Positions 1-8,242 of a DNA stretch of 64,000 nt are shown piece by piece. Below the pieces are notes generated by a model, which saw nothing but the letters and a program-made list of their open reading frames with translations, had not been told where the DNA came from and searched no databases. The DNA is from NAT127 sp041655035 (GTDB lineage Bacteria; Pseudomonadota; Gammaproteobacteria; Pseudomonadales; Porticoccaceae): contig JBAZCN010000001.1 of the NCBI GenBank assembly GCA_041655035.1, positions 1 through 64,000 of the forward strand, in the 5' to 3' direction. Every line of letters begins with the position of its first letter. Within the stretch, counting starts at the first letter, position 1. Both the position numbers and the translations under genes were made by a program.

Positions 1-1257
1 CGCCACCGCTTCCTCGTCGGTGTCGAAACCGATGACCACGCCCACCGGACCAAACACTTCCTGCTGAGCGAGGGTGGCGCGGTTGTCGACGTCATCAAAC
101 AGCGTCGGCTCGAAGAAGTAGCCCTTATGCAAGTATTCAGGACGTTTACCACCCGCCACCAGTTTGCCGCCCTCCTCCAGGCCTTTGTTGACGAAATTCT
201 CGGTTTTCGCCCTGGCGGCTTCAGAAATCAGCGGGCCGACGATGGTGCCGGGGTCGGCGGGATCGCCGACCTTGAGCATCTCCAGGGTGGCCTTGACGCC
301 CGCCACGAATGCCGGGCGAATGCTGTTGTGAACTATGTAGCGGGTCAGCAGCGCACAGCCCTGGCCGGCGTGCATGGTGAAGTTGAAGGCGGCAGCGGCG
401 GCCGCAGTCGGGACGTCGGCATCCTCGCGCACGATCATTGCCGACTTGCCGCCCAGTTCGAGATGGACATGCTTCATGGTGCTGGCGGACTGGGCGAGGA
501 TTGCCGACCCCACTGCATCGGAACCGGTGAAACTGATCATGTCGACCCGCGGGTCGGCGCTGACCAGGGCGCCCACATCGGCACCGCCGGTAATGATATT
601 GAGCACACCGGGCGGGATCCCGGCTTCGTCGGCGATCCGCCCCAGCATCAGTGCGGTGAACGGCGTCAGGGGGGATGGCTTGAGCACCAGGCAGTTGCCG
701 GCGATCAGCGCCGGGGCGACCTTGGTCATATTGATCAGCAGCGGATAGTTGTAGGCGCTGATGCCCACCACCACGCCGACCGGATCCTTGATCACCACCG
801 CTCCGCCCAGCAGTGCCGGGGCATCGGGGCTGATCAGGCTCGGCGTGGCGACCACCTCCATGGGCCTTGGCTTCACCTCGGCGGCCAACTGCTGAACGTA
901 GTTGATGGCGTCGATCACCCCGCCGAACTGGGGGCCGTTCATCAGCAGGTGGGTGGCGCCCACTTCGGCCTGCAGCAGAGCGCGGATATCCCGCTCATGA
1001 GCCAGCAGGCAATCGCGAAAGCGGCCGAGTGCGGCGCTGCGCTCGGCCATTGTCAGCCGTGGCCAGGGGCCCTTGTCGAACGCTTCACGCGCCGCGGCGA
1101 TGGCGGCTTCGGCGTCGGCGGTGGTCGCCACCGGAGCCTCACCGATGATCTCTTCGGTGGCGGGATTGACCACCGCTTCGTATTGGCCGGAAGCGGGCTT
1201 CAGCCATTGGCCGTTGATGTACAGTTCGCTGATATCGGTATAGGGTACGGTCATCAT
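1..1257 (-). CDS. Aldehyde dehydrogenase family protein (C-terminus cut by window edge)
   Basis: NAD(P)-dependent aldehyde dehydrogenase that oxidises an aldehyde to the acid; the substrate cannot be read from sequence. The 419 visible codons carry the family hallmarks: the GISAYNYP and VLKPSPLTP cofactor region (about 165-200), the FTGSDAVG Rossmann turn (about 243-250), the LELGGKSA motif with its general-base Glu (about 267) and GQGCALLTR with the nucleophilic Cys (about 301). The last 70 or so residues lie beyond position 1. Two ATGs are adjacent (1257 and 1254) and either may start the protein. It lies 48 bp downstream of the SDR gene on the same strand, so the two are probably cotranscribed as an alcohol/ketone-to-aldehyde-to-acid pair. 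Confidence 0.93.
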   Translation of the reverse strand, partial: MMTVPYTDISELYINGQWLKPASGQYEAVVNPATEEIIGEAPVATTADAEAAIAAAREAFDKGPWPRLTMAERSAALGRFRDCLLAHERDIRALLQAEVGATHLLMNGPQFGGVIDAINYVQQLAAEVKPRPMEVVATPSLISPDAPALLGGAVVIKDPVGVVVGISAYNYPLLINMTKVAPALIAGNCLVLKPSPLTPFTALMLGRIADEAGIPPGVLNIITGGADVGALVSADPRVDMISFTGSDAVGSAILAQSASTMKHVHLELGGKSAMIVREDADVPTAAAAAAFNFTMHAGQGCALLTRYIVHNSIRPAFVAGVKATLEMLKVGDPADPGTIVGPLISEAARAKTENFVNKGLEEGGKLVAGGKRPEYLHKGYFFEPTLFDDVDNRATLAQQEVFGPVGVVIGFDTDEEAVA

Positions 1258-1305
1258 GATTACTCGTGTCTGACAGGAATATCCTGGGAAATCAAAGAGA
1301 AAACA

Positions 1306-2067
1306 TCAAAGAGCGCGGCGGATCTGGCCGCCGTCCACGGCGTAGATCTTGCCGGTGATCCAACTCGCCTGATCGGACAGCAAGAATAGCACCATATTGG
1401 CGATGTCCTCGGTTTTGCCGAGGCGGCCCAGGGGCAGGCCGGCGACGATGGCATCGAGGGTCTCCTTCGGCACCACGTCAAGGGCATCGGTGGCGGTGGG
1501 GCCCGGCGCCACGGCATTGACACGGATGTTTTTCGGGCCGAGTTCCATCGCCAGGGAACCGGTCAGGGCATTGACGCCGAGCTTGGTCAGAGAATAGTAA
1601 AAGCCCGCGCCACCGGCATCCATGTTCGCGGCGGTGGACGACTGGTTGACGATGGCGCCACCGCCCCGTGACACCATCAACGGCGCGATGGCGCGGGTCA
1701 CATACAGCACGCTGTTCATATTGACTTCGAGAAAGCGGTGGTAGTAGTCGAGATCCACCGCCATGGGCGATTCGTAGCGCATACCGGCAAAGATCGCCGC
1801 GTTGTTGACCAGGTAGTCGACACCGCCGAAGCGGCTGGCGACAGTATCCGCCAGGGCCTGGCAGGAGGCGGTGGACGCCACGTCAACCTCCATGAACTCC
1901 GCCTTGCCACCCTCGGCTGCGATGGCTTCCGCCACCCGCCGCCCCTGCGGCTCGTTGATCTCGGCCACTACCACAGCGGCGCCCTCGCGGGCCAGCATCC
2001 GGGCATAGGTCTCGCCGATGCCCTGTCCGGAGCCGGTCACCACTGCAACACGGTTTTCAAAACGCAT
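1306..2067 (-). CDS. SDR family NAD(P)-dependent oxidoreductase
   Basis: Classical short-chain dehydrogenase/reductase of 253 aa, the normal length. Visible motifs are the cofactor-binding TGSGQGIG (11-18), the structural NNAA (88-91), an active-site Ser in NQSSTA (143/144) and the catalytic YSLTK (Tyr158, Lys162). Glu at the end of the second beta strand (VVVAEINEP) suggests NAD rather than NADP preference, by family rule. It is first in a two-gene unit with the downstream aldehyde dehydrogenase and is transcribed away from a TetR-type regulator, which is the likely controller. The substrate is unknown; alcohols, hydroxysteroids or 3-hydroxyacyl compounds are all possible. Confidence 0.92.
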   Translation of the reverse strand: MRFENRVAVVTGSGQGIGETYARMLAREGAAVVVAEINEPQGRRVAEAIAAEGGKAEFMEVDVASTASCQALADTVASRFGGVDYLVNNAAIFAGMRYESPMAVDLDYYHRFLEVNMNSVLYVTRAIAPLMVSRGGGAIVNQSSTAANMDAGGAGFYYSLTKLGVNALTGSLAMELGPKNIRVNAVAPGPTATDALDVVPKETLDAIVAGLPLGRLGKTEDIANMVLFLLSDQASWITGKIYAVDGGQIRRAL

Positions 2068-2146
2068 ACTTTTCTCCTTATCATGATTGTGCAGACGGGC
2101 CCAGCCCTACAAGCTGCATGGTGACACTAACCTGGCACAATTTATA

Positions 2147-2168
2147 TTACATAAAATGAAATATGTAA
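2147..2168. promoter_or_regulatory. Perfect inverted repeat, candidate TetR operator
   Basis: TTACATA (2147-2153) and TATGTAA (2162-2168) form a perfect 7-bp inverted repeat around an 8-bp AT-rich spacer. It lies in the divergent intergenic region between the SDR gene and the TetR gene, which is far more AT-rich than its surroundings. A further TTACA half-site is at 2209-2213. Size, symmetry and place fit an operator for the adjacent regulator; this is inference. Confidence 0.5.
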
Positions 2169-2224
2169 ATATTTGTGGCAATATATTATTTATTAATGGA
2201 TTATTTTTTTACATTTTATAAAGA

Positions 2225-2860
2225 GTGACTATTTTGGATATTGACTCAACAACAGCCGCCACGGGATGTCCAAAGCCCCGCGCCAAGCTCGGCAAGGCCG
2301 ATGCCACCATGCGCCGGATCCTCGCCGTCACGCTGGCGCGCATCATCCAGCAGGGCGAGAGCGGTATCTCAATGACCGATATCAGCCGTGAAGTGGGCGT
2401 CTCCAGGCCCACCATCTATCGCTACTTCCCCACCAGGGAGGCACTACTGGAAGGCGCATTCGGCCTGCTGCTGGAAGATTTCGAAGCCGGCATGCGCGCG
2501 GCCATCGAACGGCGGCCCGCGCCGGAGCAGCGCCTGGAGGTGATCGCCGACTTTCTCGAAAGCCGGTTGCTGGATGGCGGTGTTCAGCTGTTCCAGCTGG
2601 AACCGAAGCTGATCATCGACCTGATCATGGGCTCAAAGGACAAGCTGAGAACCATGACCGAATTCGCCTACGGCCCCCTGTTCGACATGGCCGACGGCAT
2701 CAACGAACACAAGGTGGACCGGGACATGGTGGCGGATGTAATCCTGTTGTTTTTTTCGTCCCTGTCGCTGCTGACCGTGAAATCACGCCCGCACAACATC
2801 GGGCTCATGCTGCGCAAAACCATCCGCGCCGTACTGCACATTACCCGGAATGACCCTTAA
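2225..2860 (+). CDS. TetR/AcrR family transcriptional regulator
   Basis: One-component repressor of 211 aa. The N-terminal helix-turn-helix is clear (ISMTDISREVGVSRPTIYRYF, about residues 48-68), followed by the usual all-helical ligand-binding half. The reading frame opens with GTG at 2225; an internal ATG at residue 29 would still keep the whole HTH, so the start is uncertain and no strong ribosome-binding site is seen. Divergent from the SDR-ALDH pair, so it probably represses that pair and itself through the palindrome in the shared intergenic region. The ligand is unknown. Confidence 0.88.
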   Translation: MTILDIDSTTAATGCPKPRAKLGKADATMRRILAVTLARIIQQGESGISMTDISREVGVSRPTIYRYFPTREALLEGAFGLLLEDFEAGMRAAIERRPAPEQRLEVIADFLESRLLDGGVQLFQLEPKLIIDLIMGSKDKLRTMTEFAYGPLFDMADGINEHKVDRDMVADVILLFFSSLSLLTVKSRPHNIGLMLRKTIRAVLHITRNDP

Positions 2861-2871
2861 GGGTGTCGCCC

Positions 2872-2950
2872 CAGTTCCTGCGGTGCGCTTCGTCCTCAGC
2901 ACACCCTATCAAAAAGTATGGGGAGTGCCGACGCAGCCCCACCGGCGATG
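2872..2950 (+). repeat. REP-like intergenic element, copy 1
   Basis: Begins with CAGTTCCTGCGGTGCGCTTCG, the same opening as copy 2 at 49837, and holds a degenerate version of the GGTGCGCT...AGCGCACC hairpin, then a second weaker arm pair near CACCCTAT...GGGGAGTG. It sits between the stop of the TetR gene and the end of the convergent permease gene. It is the most decayed of the three copies in the window. Confidence 0.7.
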
Positions 2951-2992
2951 GTTGCCCGGCAGTGGCCGGTGAAACGCCGATGGCCCCCGGAA

Positions 2993-3745
2993 TCACAGCA
3001 GGCCGGCGACACCTTCCCACAGCAGCTTGGCGCCCACCACCACCAGGAAGCCGTAACTGAGCTGATACACCAGGGTAGTGCTGATCCTGCTCAGCACCCG
3101 GTAGCCGAACAGCACGCCCAGCGGCGCCACCGGCATCAGCACCAGCGAGGTCAGCAGGTTCTCGGTGGAAAACTGTCCCAGCAGGGTGTAGGGAATCAGC
3201 TTCACCACATTGACCACGGCAAAGAACACCGCGAACGTGCCCATCAGCTGTTGCTTGTCCATCCGCTGGGGCAGCAGGTAGACACTGATCGGCGTGCCGC
3301 CGGCATGAATGCCGAAGCTGCTGAAGCCCGACACCATGCCCCAGAAATTACCCTTCACATGACTGACCCCCGCGGCCACTGTCGGCGGTTTGCGCAGCCA
3401 GTAGTCGATACTGAACACCACCGATAACAGCCCTACCAATACCTTTACCGCATCCTCCGACAGATAGGGGAAGGTCAGGGCACCGACGGCGATCCCGGCC
3501 ACGGCCCCCGGCAGGGTGGCGCGGATATTGGCCCGGCTCCAGTCGCGGCGGAAACTCCACACCGCTACCGCATCCATCACCATCAGGATGGGCAACATGA
3601 TCGCCGCGCCCTGCAGCGGTGATACCACCAGGGACAGGATGGGCACCGAGAGCACCGCGAGGCCACCGCCAAGCCCCCCCTTGGCCATGCCAAACAGCAG
3701 CACAGCGGGGATCGCGCAGAAGTAAAAGAACGGGTCGCTGATCAT
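2993..3745 (-). CDS. TauE/SafE-type membrane permease
   Basis: Integral membrane protein of 250 aa, the standard size for the sulfite exporter TauE/SafE family (PF01925). It begins with hydrophobic FFYFCAIPAVLLFGMAKGG, the family's typical glycine-rich first half-repeat, and shows about seven further hydrophobic stretches; the second half repeats the pattern (GMVSGFSSFGIHAGGTP). Family members export sulfite, sulfoacetate or other small organic anions across the inner membrane. It is third in a minus-strand run after folD and purU (55 bp gap), so a role in exporting an anion linked to C1 metabolism is possible but unproven. Confidence 0.85.
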   Translation of the reverse strand: MISDPFFYFCAIPAVLLFGMAKGGLGGGLAVLSVPILSLVVSPLQGAAIMLPILMVMDAVAVWSFRRDWSRANIRATLPGAVAGIAVGALTFPYLSEDAVKVLVGLLSVVFSIDYWLRKPPTVAAGVSHVKGNFWGMVSGFSSFGIHAGGTPISVYLLPQRMDKQQLMGTFAVFFAVVNVVKLIPYTLLGQFSTENLLTSLVLMPVAPLGVLFGYRVLSRISTTLVYQLSYGFLVVVGAKLLWEGVAGLL

Positions 3746-3800
3746 GCCACAGGCCGGATTGCCGCCGGGCTCGCCAAGCCGCCAGGCGGGGAGCGGGACC

Positions 3801-4679
3801 TCAACTGCCGAGAAACACCACGGTCTTGCCGCTGTCGAGAAACACCCGCCGCTCGATGTGGTATTTCACCGCCCGCGCCAAGGCCATTGATTCGTTGTCG
3901 CGCCCGACGCGCACCAGGTGATGAGGCTTGTGATTGTGATCCACCCGGGTTACCACCTGCTCGATGATCGGGCCTTCATCCAGATCGGCGGTCACATAAT
4001 GGGCAGTGGCGCCGATCAGCTTGACGCCGCGATCGAAGGCCTGGTGGTAGGGCTTGGCGCCCTTGAAACCGGGCAGGAACGAGTGGTGGATATTGATGCA
4101 ACGCCCCGCCAGTTGCCGGCACAGGTTATCGGAGAGAATCTGCATGTAGCGGGCCAGGATAACCAGTTCGGCGCCCGTTTCGGTGATGATCTCCAGCAGC
4201 CGGGCTTCCTGTCTGGGCTTGTTGTCCCGATCCACGGGCAAGTGGATGAAGGGGACGCTGTCCCTCTCCGCCATGGGTTGGAGGTCGGTGTGGTTCGACA
4301 CCACGGCGACGATCTCCATATTGAGATCGCCCTTGCGCTGGCGGTACAGCAGGTCTGCCAGGCAATGGTCGAACTTCGATACCAGGATCAGCACCCGGGT
4401 CGGCACGCTGGGGTCGAAGATCGACCAGGTCATGTCGAAACGGCCCGCCACCTGGGGAAACGTGCGGCGGATCTCGTCGATATCCGGCGACCCCTCCTGC
4501 AGGCGGAATACCGCGCGCATGAAGAACTTGTCGGTGGATTCGTCATCGAACTGCTCCAGCGTGCAGATATAGCAGTTGCGCTGCGCCAAAAAGGTGGTCA
4601 CCCCGGCCACTACCCCGGTGCCGGCGCGACAGCTGGCGGTGAGGATATAGTTGCCCTGTTCCTGATCGATCGTGGTCAT
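3801..4679 (-). CDS. purU: Formyltetrahydrofolate deformylase
   Basis: Hydrolyses 10-formyl-THF to formate and THF, controlling the one-carbon pool and sparing THF when methyl groups are oxidised. At 292 aa it has the normal length: an N-terminal ACT domain (about 10-90, with TASCRAGTGVVAGVTTFLA) and a C-terminal formyltransferase domain with INIHHSFLPGFKG and HYVTADLDEGPII, which contain the conserved Asn, His and Asp of the hydrolytic site. It starts 29 bp downstream of folD on the same strand. Members of this family near demethylase genes often serve formaldehyde and methyl-group disposal, which fits the neighbouring P450, adhC and fghA. Confidence 0.95.
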   Translation of the reverse strand: MTTIDQEQGNYILTASCRAGTGVVAGVTTFLAQRNCYICTLEQFDDESTDKFFMRAVFRLQEGSPDIDEIRRTFPQVAGRFDMTWSIFDPSVPTRVLILVSKFDHCLADLLYRQRKGDLNMEIVAVVSNHTDLQPMAERDSVPFIHLPVDRDNKPRQEARLLEIITETGAELVILARYMQILSDNLCRQLAGRCINIHHSFLPGFKGAKPYHQAFDRGVKLIGATAHYVTADLDEGPIIEQVVTRVDHNHKPHHLVRVGRDNESMALARAVKYHIERRVFLDSGKTVVFLGS

Positions 4680-4708
4680 CGAAACTCCTTGCCGGGTTTT
4701 GCCGGGCG

Positions 4709-5578
4709 TCAGTCGGCAATGCCGAGGGCCGCCTTGGCGGCGGCCACGGTGTTGTACATCAGGCAGGCGATGGTCATCGGGCCGACGCCGCCCGGCACCG
4801 GCGTCACGGCGCCCGCCACCTCGATGGCGCCGGCGAAATCCACATCTCCCACCAGGCGGTTGCGGCCATCTTCCTCGATGCGGTTGATGCCGACATCGAT
4901 GACCGTGGCACCGGGCTTTATCCAGTCACCCTTGATAAAACGGGGGCGCCCCACCGCCGCCACCAGGATATCCGCCCGGCGGCACACCGCCGGCAGGTCG
5001 CGGGTGCGGGAATGGGCGATGGTGACCGTGCAATTTTCCTGCAGCAGCAGGTGGGCCATGGGCTTGCCGACGATATTGGAACGTCCCACCACCACGGCAT
5101 TGAGGCCGCTCAGGTCTCCCAGCTGATCCTTGAGCAGCATCAGCGACCCCAGCGGGGTGCAAGGCACCAGCCGGTTCTGGCCCACCGCCAGGGCGCCGGT
5201 GTTGAGCAGGGTAAAGCCGTCGACATCCTTCCCCGGGCGAATGGCATTGATCACCGCCTTGTCGTCGAGGTGGCCAGGCAGGGGCAGTTGCACCAGGATA
5301 CCGTGAACACCGTCGTCGCGATTGAGATCGTCGATCAGGCCAAGCAGGGCCTCTGCATCGGTAGCGGCGGGCAGGCGGTGCTCGCGGGATTCGATCCCCA
5401 ACTGGTGGCAGCGCTTGACCTTGTTGGTGACATAGACATGGCTGGCGGGGTCGTCCCCGACCAGCACCACAGCGATGCAGGGCGTCAGTTCGCGGCTCGC
5501 CTTGAGCGCCGCCACCTCGCCCCTCAGCTGTTCACACAGACGGTCCGCAAAGCCTTTACCGTCAATCACTTTACCCAT
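4709..5578 (-). CDS. folD: Methylenetetrahydrofolate dehydrogenase / methenyltetrahydrofolate cyclohydrolase
   Basis: Bifunctional cytosolic enzyme converting 5,10-methylene-THF to 10-formyl-THF. The chosen ATG at 5578 (GGAG eight bases upstream) gives 289 aa, matching the family; the frame stays open upstream but without homology. Visible are the YVTNK catalytic pair (Tyr49, Lys53), the LPGHLDDKAVINAI active-site region, VVVGRSNIVGKPMAHLL (NADP-binding signature) and the PVPGGVGPMTIACLM tail. It heads the folD-purU-permease run. Its product is the substrate of PurU, so together they form a route from formaldehyde-derived methylene-THF to free formate. Confidence 0.97.
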   Translation of the reverse strand: MGKVIDGKGFADRLCEQLRGEVAALKASRELTPCIAVVLVGDDPASHVYVTNKVKRCHQLGIESREHRLPAATDAEALLGLIDDLNRDDGVHGILVQLPLPGHLDDKAVINAIRPGKDVDGFTLLNTGALAVGQNRLVPCTPLGSLMLLKDQLGDLSGLNAVVVGRSNIVGKPMAHLLLQENCTVTIAHSRTRDLPAVCRRADILVAAVGRPRFIKGDWIKPGATVIDVGINRIEEDGRNRLVGDVDFAGAIEVAGAVTPVPGGVGPMTIACLMYNTVAAAKAALGIAD

Positions 5579-5874
5579 GGTCAACACTCCAGTCGCTTCA
5601 GTTCGCCAGCTCGGCCAAAAGCGCCATTTTATAACGTAACGGTCCCCAAGTGGACCAATACCTGCCCTCCTGCTCTCCCCGTCCTTGCCGGGTGCGCCTG
5701 AACGACCGTCAAACGATACCGGTTGTTGGCCCGGCAAGGCGGCGCTAGTTTGCCTGTAGCAGATTTTTATTACAGCCGGTCGCTGGCAATAGAAATTCTG
5801 GATCCGGAGATCGAGGTGCGGCCGCCGGCCTGCCCCAATATTCTCCAAATGACGCTCACCACGAGGAATATGGC
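5579..5874. other. Divergent intergenic region folD / P450
   Basis: This 296-bp stretch has no convincing gene. It must hold the promoters of folD (leftward) and of the P450-ferredoxin operon (rightward). GGTCC and GGACC form a short inverted repeat at 5641-5655. An AT-richer patch at 5757-5773 may be part of the P450 promoter, but I cannot fit clear -35 and -10 boxes. Confidence 0.5.
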
Positions 5875-7125
5875 ATGACCAGCAGAGTCGCAATCGACAT
5901 CCCCGAGATACCGCCCCTGGACCCGTCGCGCTTCGTCGACATCGATCTTTTCGGCCAGCAAATCAAGGCCGATCCATCGCCGTGGTTCCTCGAGTGGGCG
6001 AAAAGCCCACCGTTTTACGTGACCATCGACGGCCGCCCCCACGCGGTGATCTGCCGCCACGAACAGGTGAAATGGGCGTTCACCGAGTACCAGACCATCA
6101 GCGGCGCTCCCCAGCCTGGCTGGGGAGCCGACATGTTCGACTACTTCAACGGCCTGCCGCTGCTTACCGAATTCAATCCCCCGGAGCACACCGCCCTGCG
6201 CCGCCTGATCCAGCCGGGCTTCACACCGCGCCGCGTCGCTCTCTACGAGGCCGGCATCAACACCCTGGTGGACGAGATGATCGGCCAGGTCACCGCCGGC
6301 GGATCTTTCGACATGATCGGCGATCTCGCCGCCCCGCTGATGCACCGGCTGCTGCTGGGCACCGTGCTGGAAATACCCGAAGAGGACTGGACGATATTCA
6401 CCTCGTTCTCCGACGTGCTGGAGCTGGTCGCCACGGTGCCGCCGGGCGCGCCCAAGCCGCAGGCCTACATGGACGCCTACGACAGGGCCTACGACTACTG
6501 CGCCAGGCTGATCGAGCAGCGCCGCAACCAGCCGCCCCGGGACGATCTGGTGGGTGGCATCATCAGCGCCCACGACGTGAACGGAACCATCAGTACCGAG
6601 GAATTGTTTTCGGTGTTGATCCAGCTGTTCACCGCCGGGCTCGGCACGGTGGTGGCCACCCTCGGCCTGTGCATCCTGCGGCTGTGCCGGCACCCCGACC
6701 AACTCGCACTTCTGCAGCAGCAGCCCGAACTGCTCAACGGCGCCATCGAGGAGTGCCTGCGCATCGACTCGCTCGGCACTTTCCGGCATCGTTTCGTGGT
6801 CAGGGACTGCGTGGTCGATGGGGTGCCGCTGTATCGCGGCATGGTGGTGCATATTTCCATGGGCGCCTCGAACTACGATCCGGACTTTTACCCCGATCCC
6901 ACGAGATTCGATATCCGCCGCGACCCCAAGGACATCAGCACCTTCGGCCACGGCCCGCACTTCTGCATCGGCAACATCCTGGCGCGAAAAGTCCTGCGCC
7001 GGGTAATCGGCCAACTGGTAGCGCTCTTCCCCGACATCCGCCTTGCCGACCCGGACACCACCATCGTCTATGGCGGTATGCCCACCGAGCGGTTCCCGCT
7101 CCAGGTCCAGCTGCGCGTCGACTGA
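5875..7125 (+). CDS. Cytochrome P450
   Basis: Soluble bacterial class I P450 of 416 aa; inserts one oxygen atom from O2 into an organic substrate (hydroxylation or oxidative dealkylation) with electrons from a ferredoxin. Seen: PPEHTALRRL (C-helix, about 102-111), the I-helix AGLGT (254-258), the K-helix ExxR (Glu293-Arg296) and the heme loop FGHGPHFCIGN with the thiolate Cys364. The I-helix keeps the conserved Thr258, but the usual acidic residue just before it is Gly257. Start ATG has GAGGA eight bases upstream. Its ferredoxin follows 34 bp later, and formaldehyde and folate C1 genes flank it, suggesting an O- or N-demethylase. CYP family and substrate are not determinable here. Confidence 0.95.
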   Translation: MTSRVAIDIPEIPPLDPSRFVDIDLFGQQIKADPSPWFLEWAKSPPFYVTIDGRPHAVICRHEQVKWAFTEYQTISGAPQPGWGADMFDYFNGLPLLTEFNPPEHTALRRLIQPGFTPRRVALYEAGINTLVDEMIGQVTAGGSFDMIGDLAAPLMHRLLLGTVLEIPEEDWTIFTSFSDVLELVATVPPGAPKPQAYMDAYDRAYDYCARLIEQRRNQPPRDDLVGGIISAHDVNGTISTEELFSVLIQLFTAGLGTVVATLGLCILRLCRHPDQLALLQQQPELLNGAIEECLRIDSLGTFRHRFVVRDCVVDGVPLYRGMVVHISMGASNYDPDFYPDPTRFDIRRDPKDISTFGHGPHFCIGNILARKVLRRVIGQLVALFPDIRLADPDTTIVYGGMPTERFPLQVQLRVD

Positions 7126-7159
7126 CGCGCAGCTCCGTCCCCCGCCCTGGAGAAATACC

Positions 7160-7483
7160 GTGGTCAGAATAATCTACCGATTGAAAGACGGCTCAGCGCA
7201 GACTATCGACGCCAGCCCCGGCGAAAACGTCATGCAGGTGGCGGCGGACAACGGCATCGACGGCATCATCGGCCGCTGCGGCGGCTATTGCAGCTGCGGC
7301 ACCTGCCACATCTACGTCGACGAGCTGTGGGCCGCCGCCCTGCCGGAGCCGTCATTCGAGGAGGACGAAATGCTGGCGGGCGCTCCCGCGGAGCGGCTGC
7401 CGACCAGTCGCCTGGGCTGCCAGGTTCGCCTCACCGAAGCCCTCGACGGCATCGCGGTGACCATTCCCGAATGTCAGGAGTAG
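7160..7483 (+). CDS. 2Fe-2S ferredoxin, adrenodoxin/putidaredoxin type
   Basis: Electron donor for the P450 directly upstream. The GTG at 7160 (GGAG eight bases before) gives 107 aa, the size of putidaredoxin; the frame is open further upstream but inside the P450 gene. Cluster ligands follow the family spacing C-x5-C-x2-C...C: Cys40, Cys46, Cys49 and Cys87 in GRCGGYCSCGTCHIYVD and RLGCQV. A fifth cysteine (Cys44) sits inside the first loop. No ferredoxin reductase gene is found nearby, so the reductase must be encoded elsewhere. Confidence 0.93.
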   Translation: MVRIIYRLKDGSAQTIDASPGENVMQVAADNGIDGIIGRCGGYCSCGTCHIYVDELWAAALPEPSFEEDEMLAGAPAERLPTSRLGCQVRLTEALDGIAVTIPECQE

Positions 7484-7505
7484 TGATAACTCGCCCCGCA
7501 TGAGG

Positions 7506-7542
7506 CGCCCTGCGGCAGGCCGTTGCGGCCTACCGCAGGGCG
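7506..7542. terminator. Strong hairpin at convergent gene ends
   Basis: CGCCCTGCGG (7506-7515) pairs with CCGCAGGGCG (7533-7542), and AGGCC with GGCCT inside it, leaving a 5-base loop. It follows the ferredoxin stop by 22 bp and covers the stop codon of the convergent TetR gene. No T-tract follows on either strand, so it may act as a 3' mRNA-protecting stem or a weak bidirectional terminator. Confidence 0.6.
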
Positions 7543-8138
7543 TCGAGAATGAAGGCCGCGGTCGTCTCGCGCCACTGGGCGATGCCCTGGTCGCTGTCGA
7601 AATCGATAGGCGATGTTTCGGACATGATTTTCTTATTGAGAAAGCACGCCGCCGACAGGTTGAAGACCATCCAGAACACGGTGTCGCCATCGAGCCCCGG
7701 CTTGAACACACAGCTGGCGGCGCCCCTCTCCAGCACCGGGACCATGACCTCGGCGATGAAGGCCCGTGTCGACACGATGAAGGAGCCCGACTCGCCGATA
7801 TGCTCGCCGTCGTGCAGCCCCTGGTCGAGCGTCAGCGTCGCATAGCTCGGATTTTCGATGTATCCGCTGAAGATGGTGTAGACCATATGGCGAATCGCAT
7901 CCTCCGGCTCCAGGTCCCGATAGACCTCCCTGTCCGCCAGGAGTGGCGATCGTCGCGACGCGGTTTCCAGAATCGTGCTGTAGAGGTGATCCTTGCTCTT
8001 GAAGTAGTGGTAGATCAACTGCTTGGTCACGCCCGCCGCGCGGGCGATATTCTCGAGCTTCGCGCCGTCGATTCCCCGCTGGGTTATTTCGTCTTCCGCC
8101 GCGCTCAGAATCCGGTCTACAGTATCGACTTTAGTCAT
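7530..8138 (-). CDS. TetR/AcrR family transcriptional regulator
   Basis: Regulator of 202 aa with an N-terminal HTH (LENIARAAGVTKQLIYHYFKSK, about residues 27-48) and a helical effector domain. KQLIYHYFKSKDHLY is a variant typical of TetR proteins with a C-terminal TetR_C-like domain. It is convergent with the P450-ferredoxin operon and upstream of, but oriented like, fghA/adhC. It is the obvious local candidate to control the P450 operon, though no operator could be assigned. Ligand unknown. Confidence 0.88.
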   Translation of the reverse strand: MTKVDTVDRILSAAEDEITQRGIDGAKLENIARAAGVTKQLIYHYFKSKDHLYSTILETASRRSPLLADREVYRDLEPEDAIRHMVYTIFSGYIENPSYATLTLDQGLHDGEHIGESGSFIVSTRAFIAEVMVPVLERGAASCVFKPGLDGDTVFWMVFNLSAACFLNKKIMSETSPIDFDSDQGIAQWRETTAAFILDALR

Positions 8139-8242
8139 TGGGTCACCACATCCAGCCTTGTGCAGGCAAAGCCTGCTCCATTCGCCGCCACACAGCGCGG
8201 GGTATCGCCCTGCCGGAGCCGTTCCATTCCGTTCCGGTCCGC

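Noticed and set aside
127..1389. 420-codon plus-strand frame over the aldehyde dehydrogenase
   Set aside because: The minus strand encodes a complete set of ALDH motifs over the same interval.
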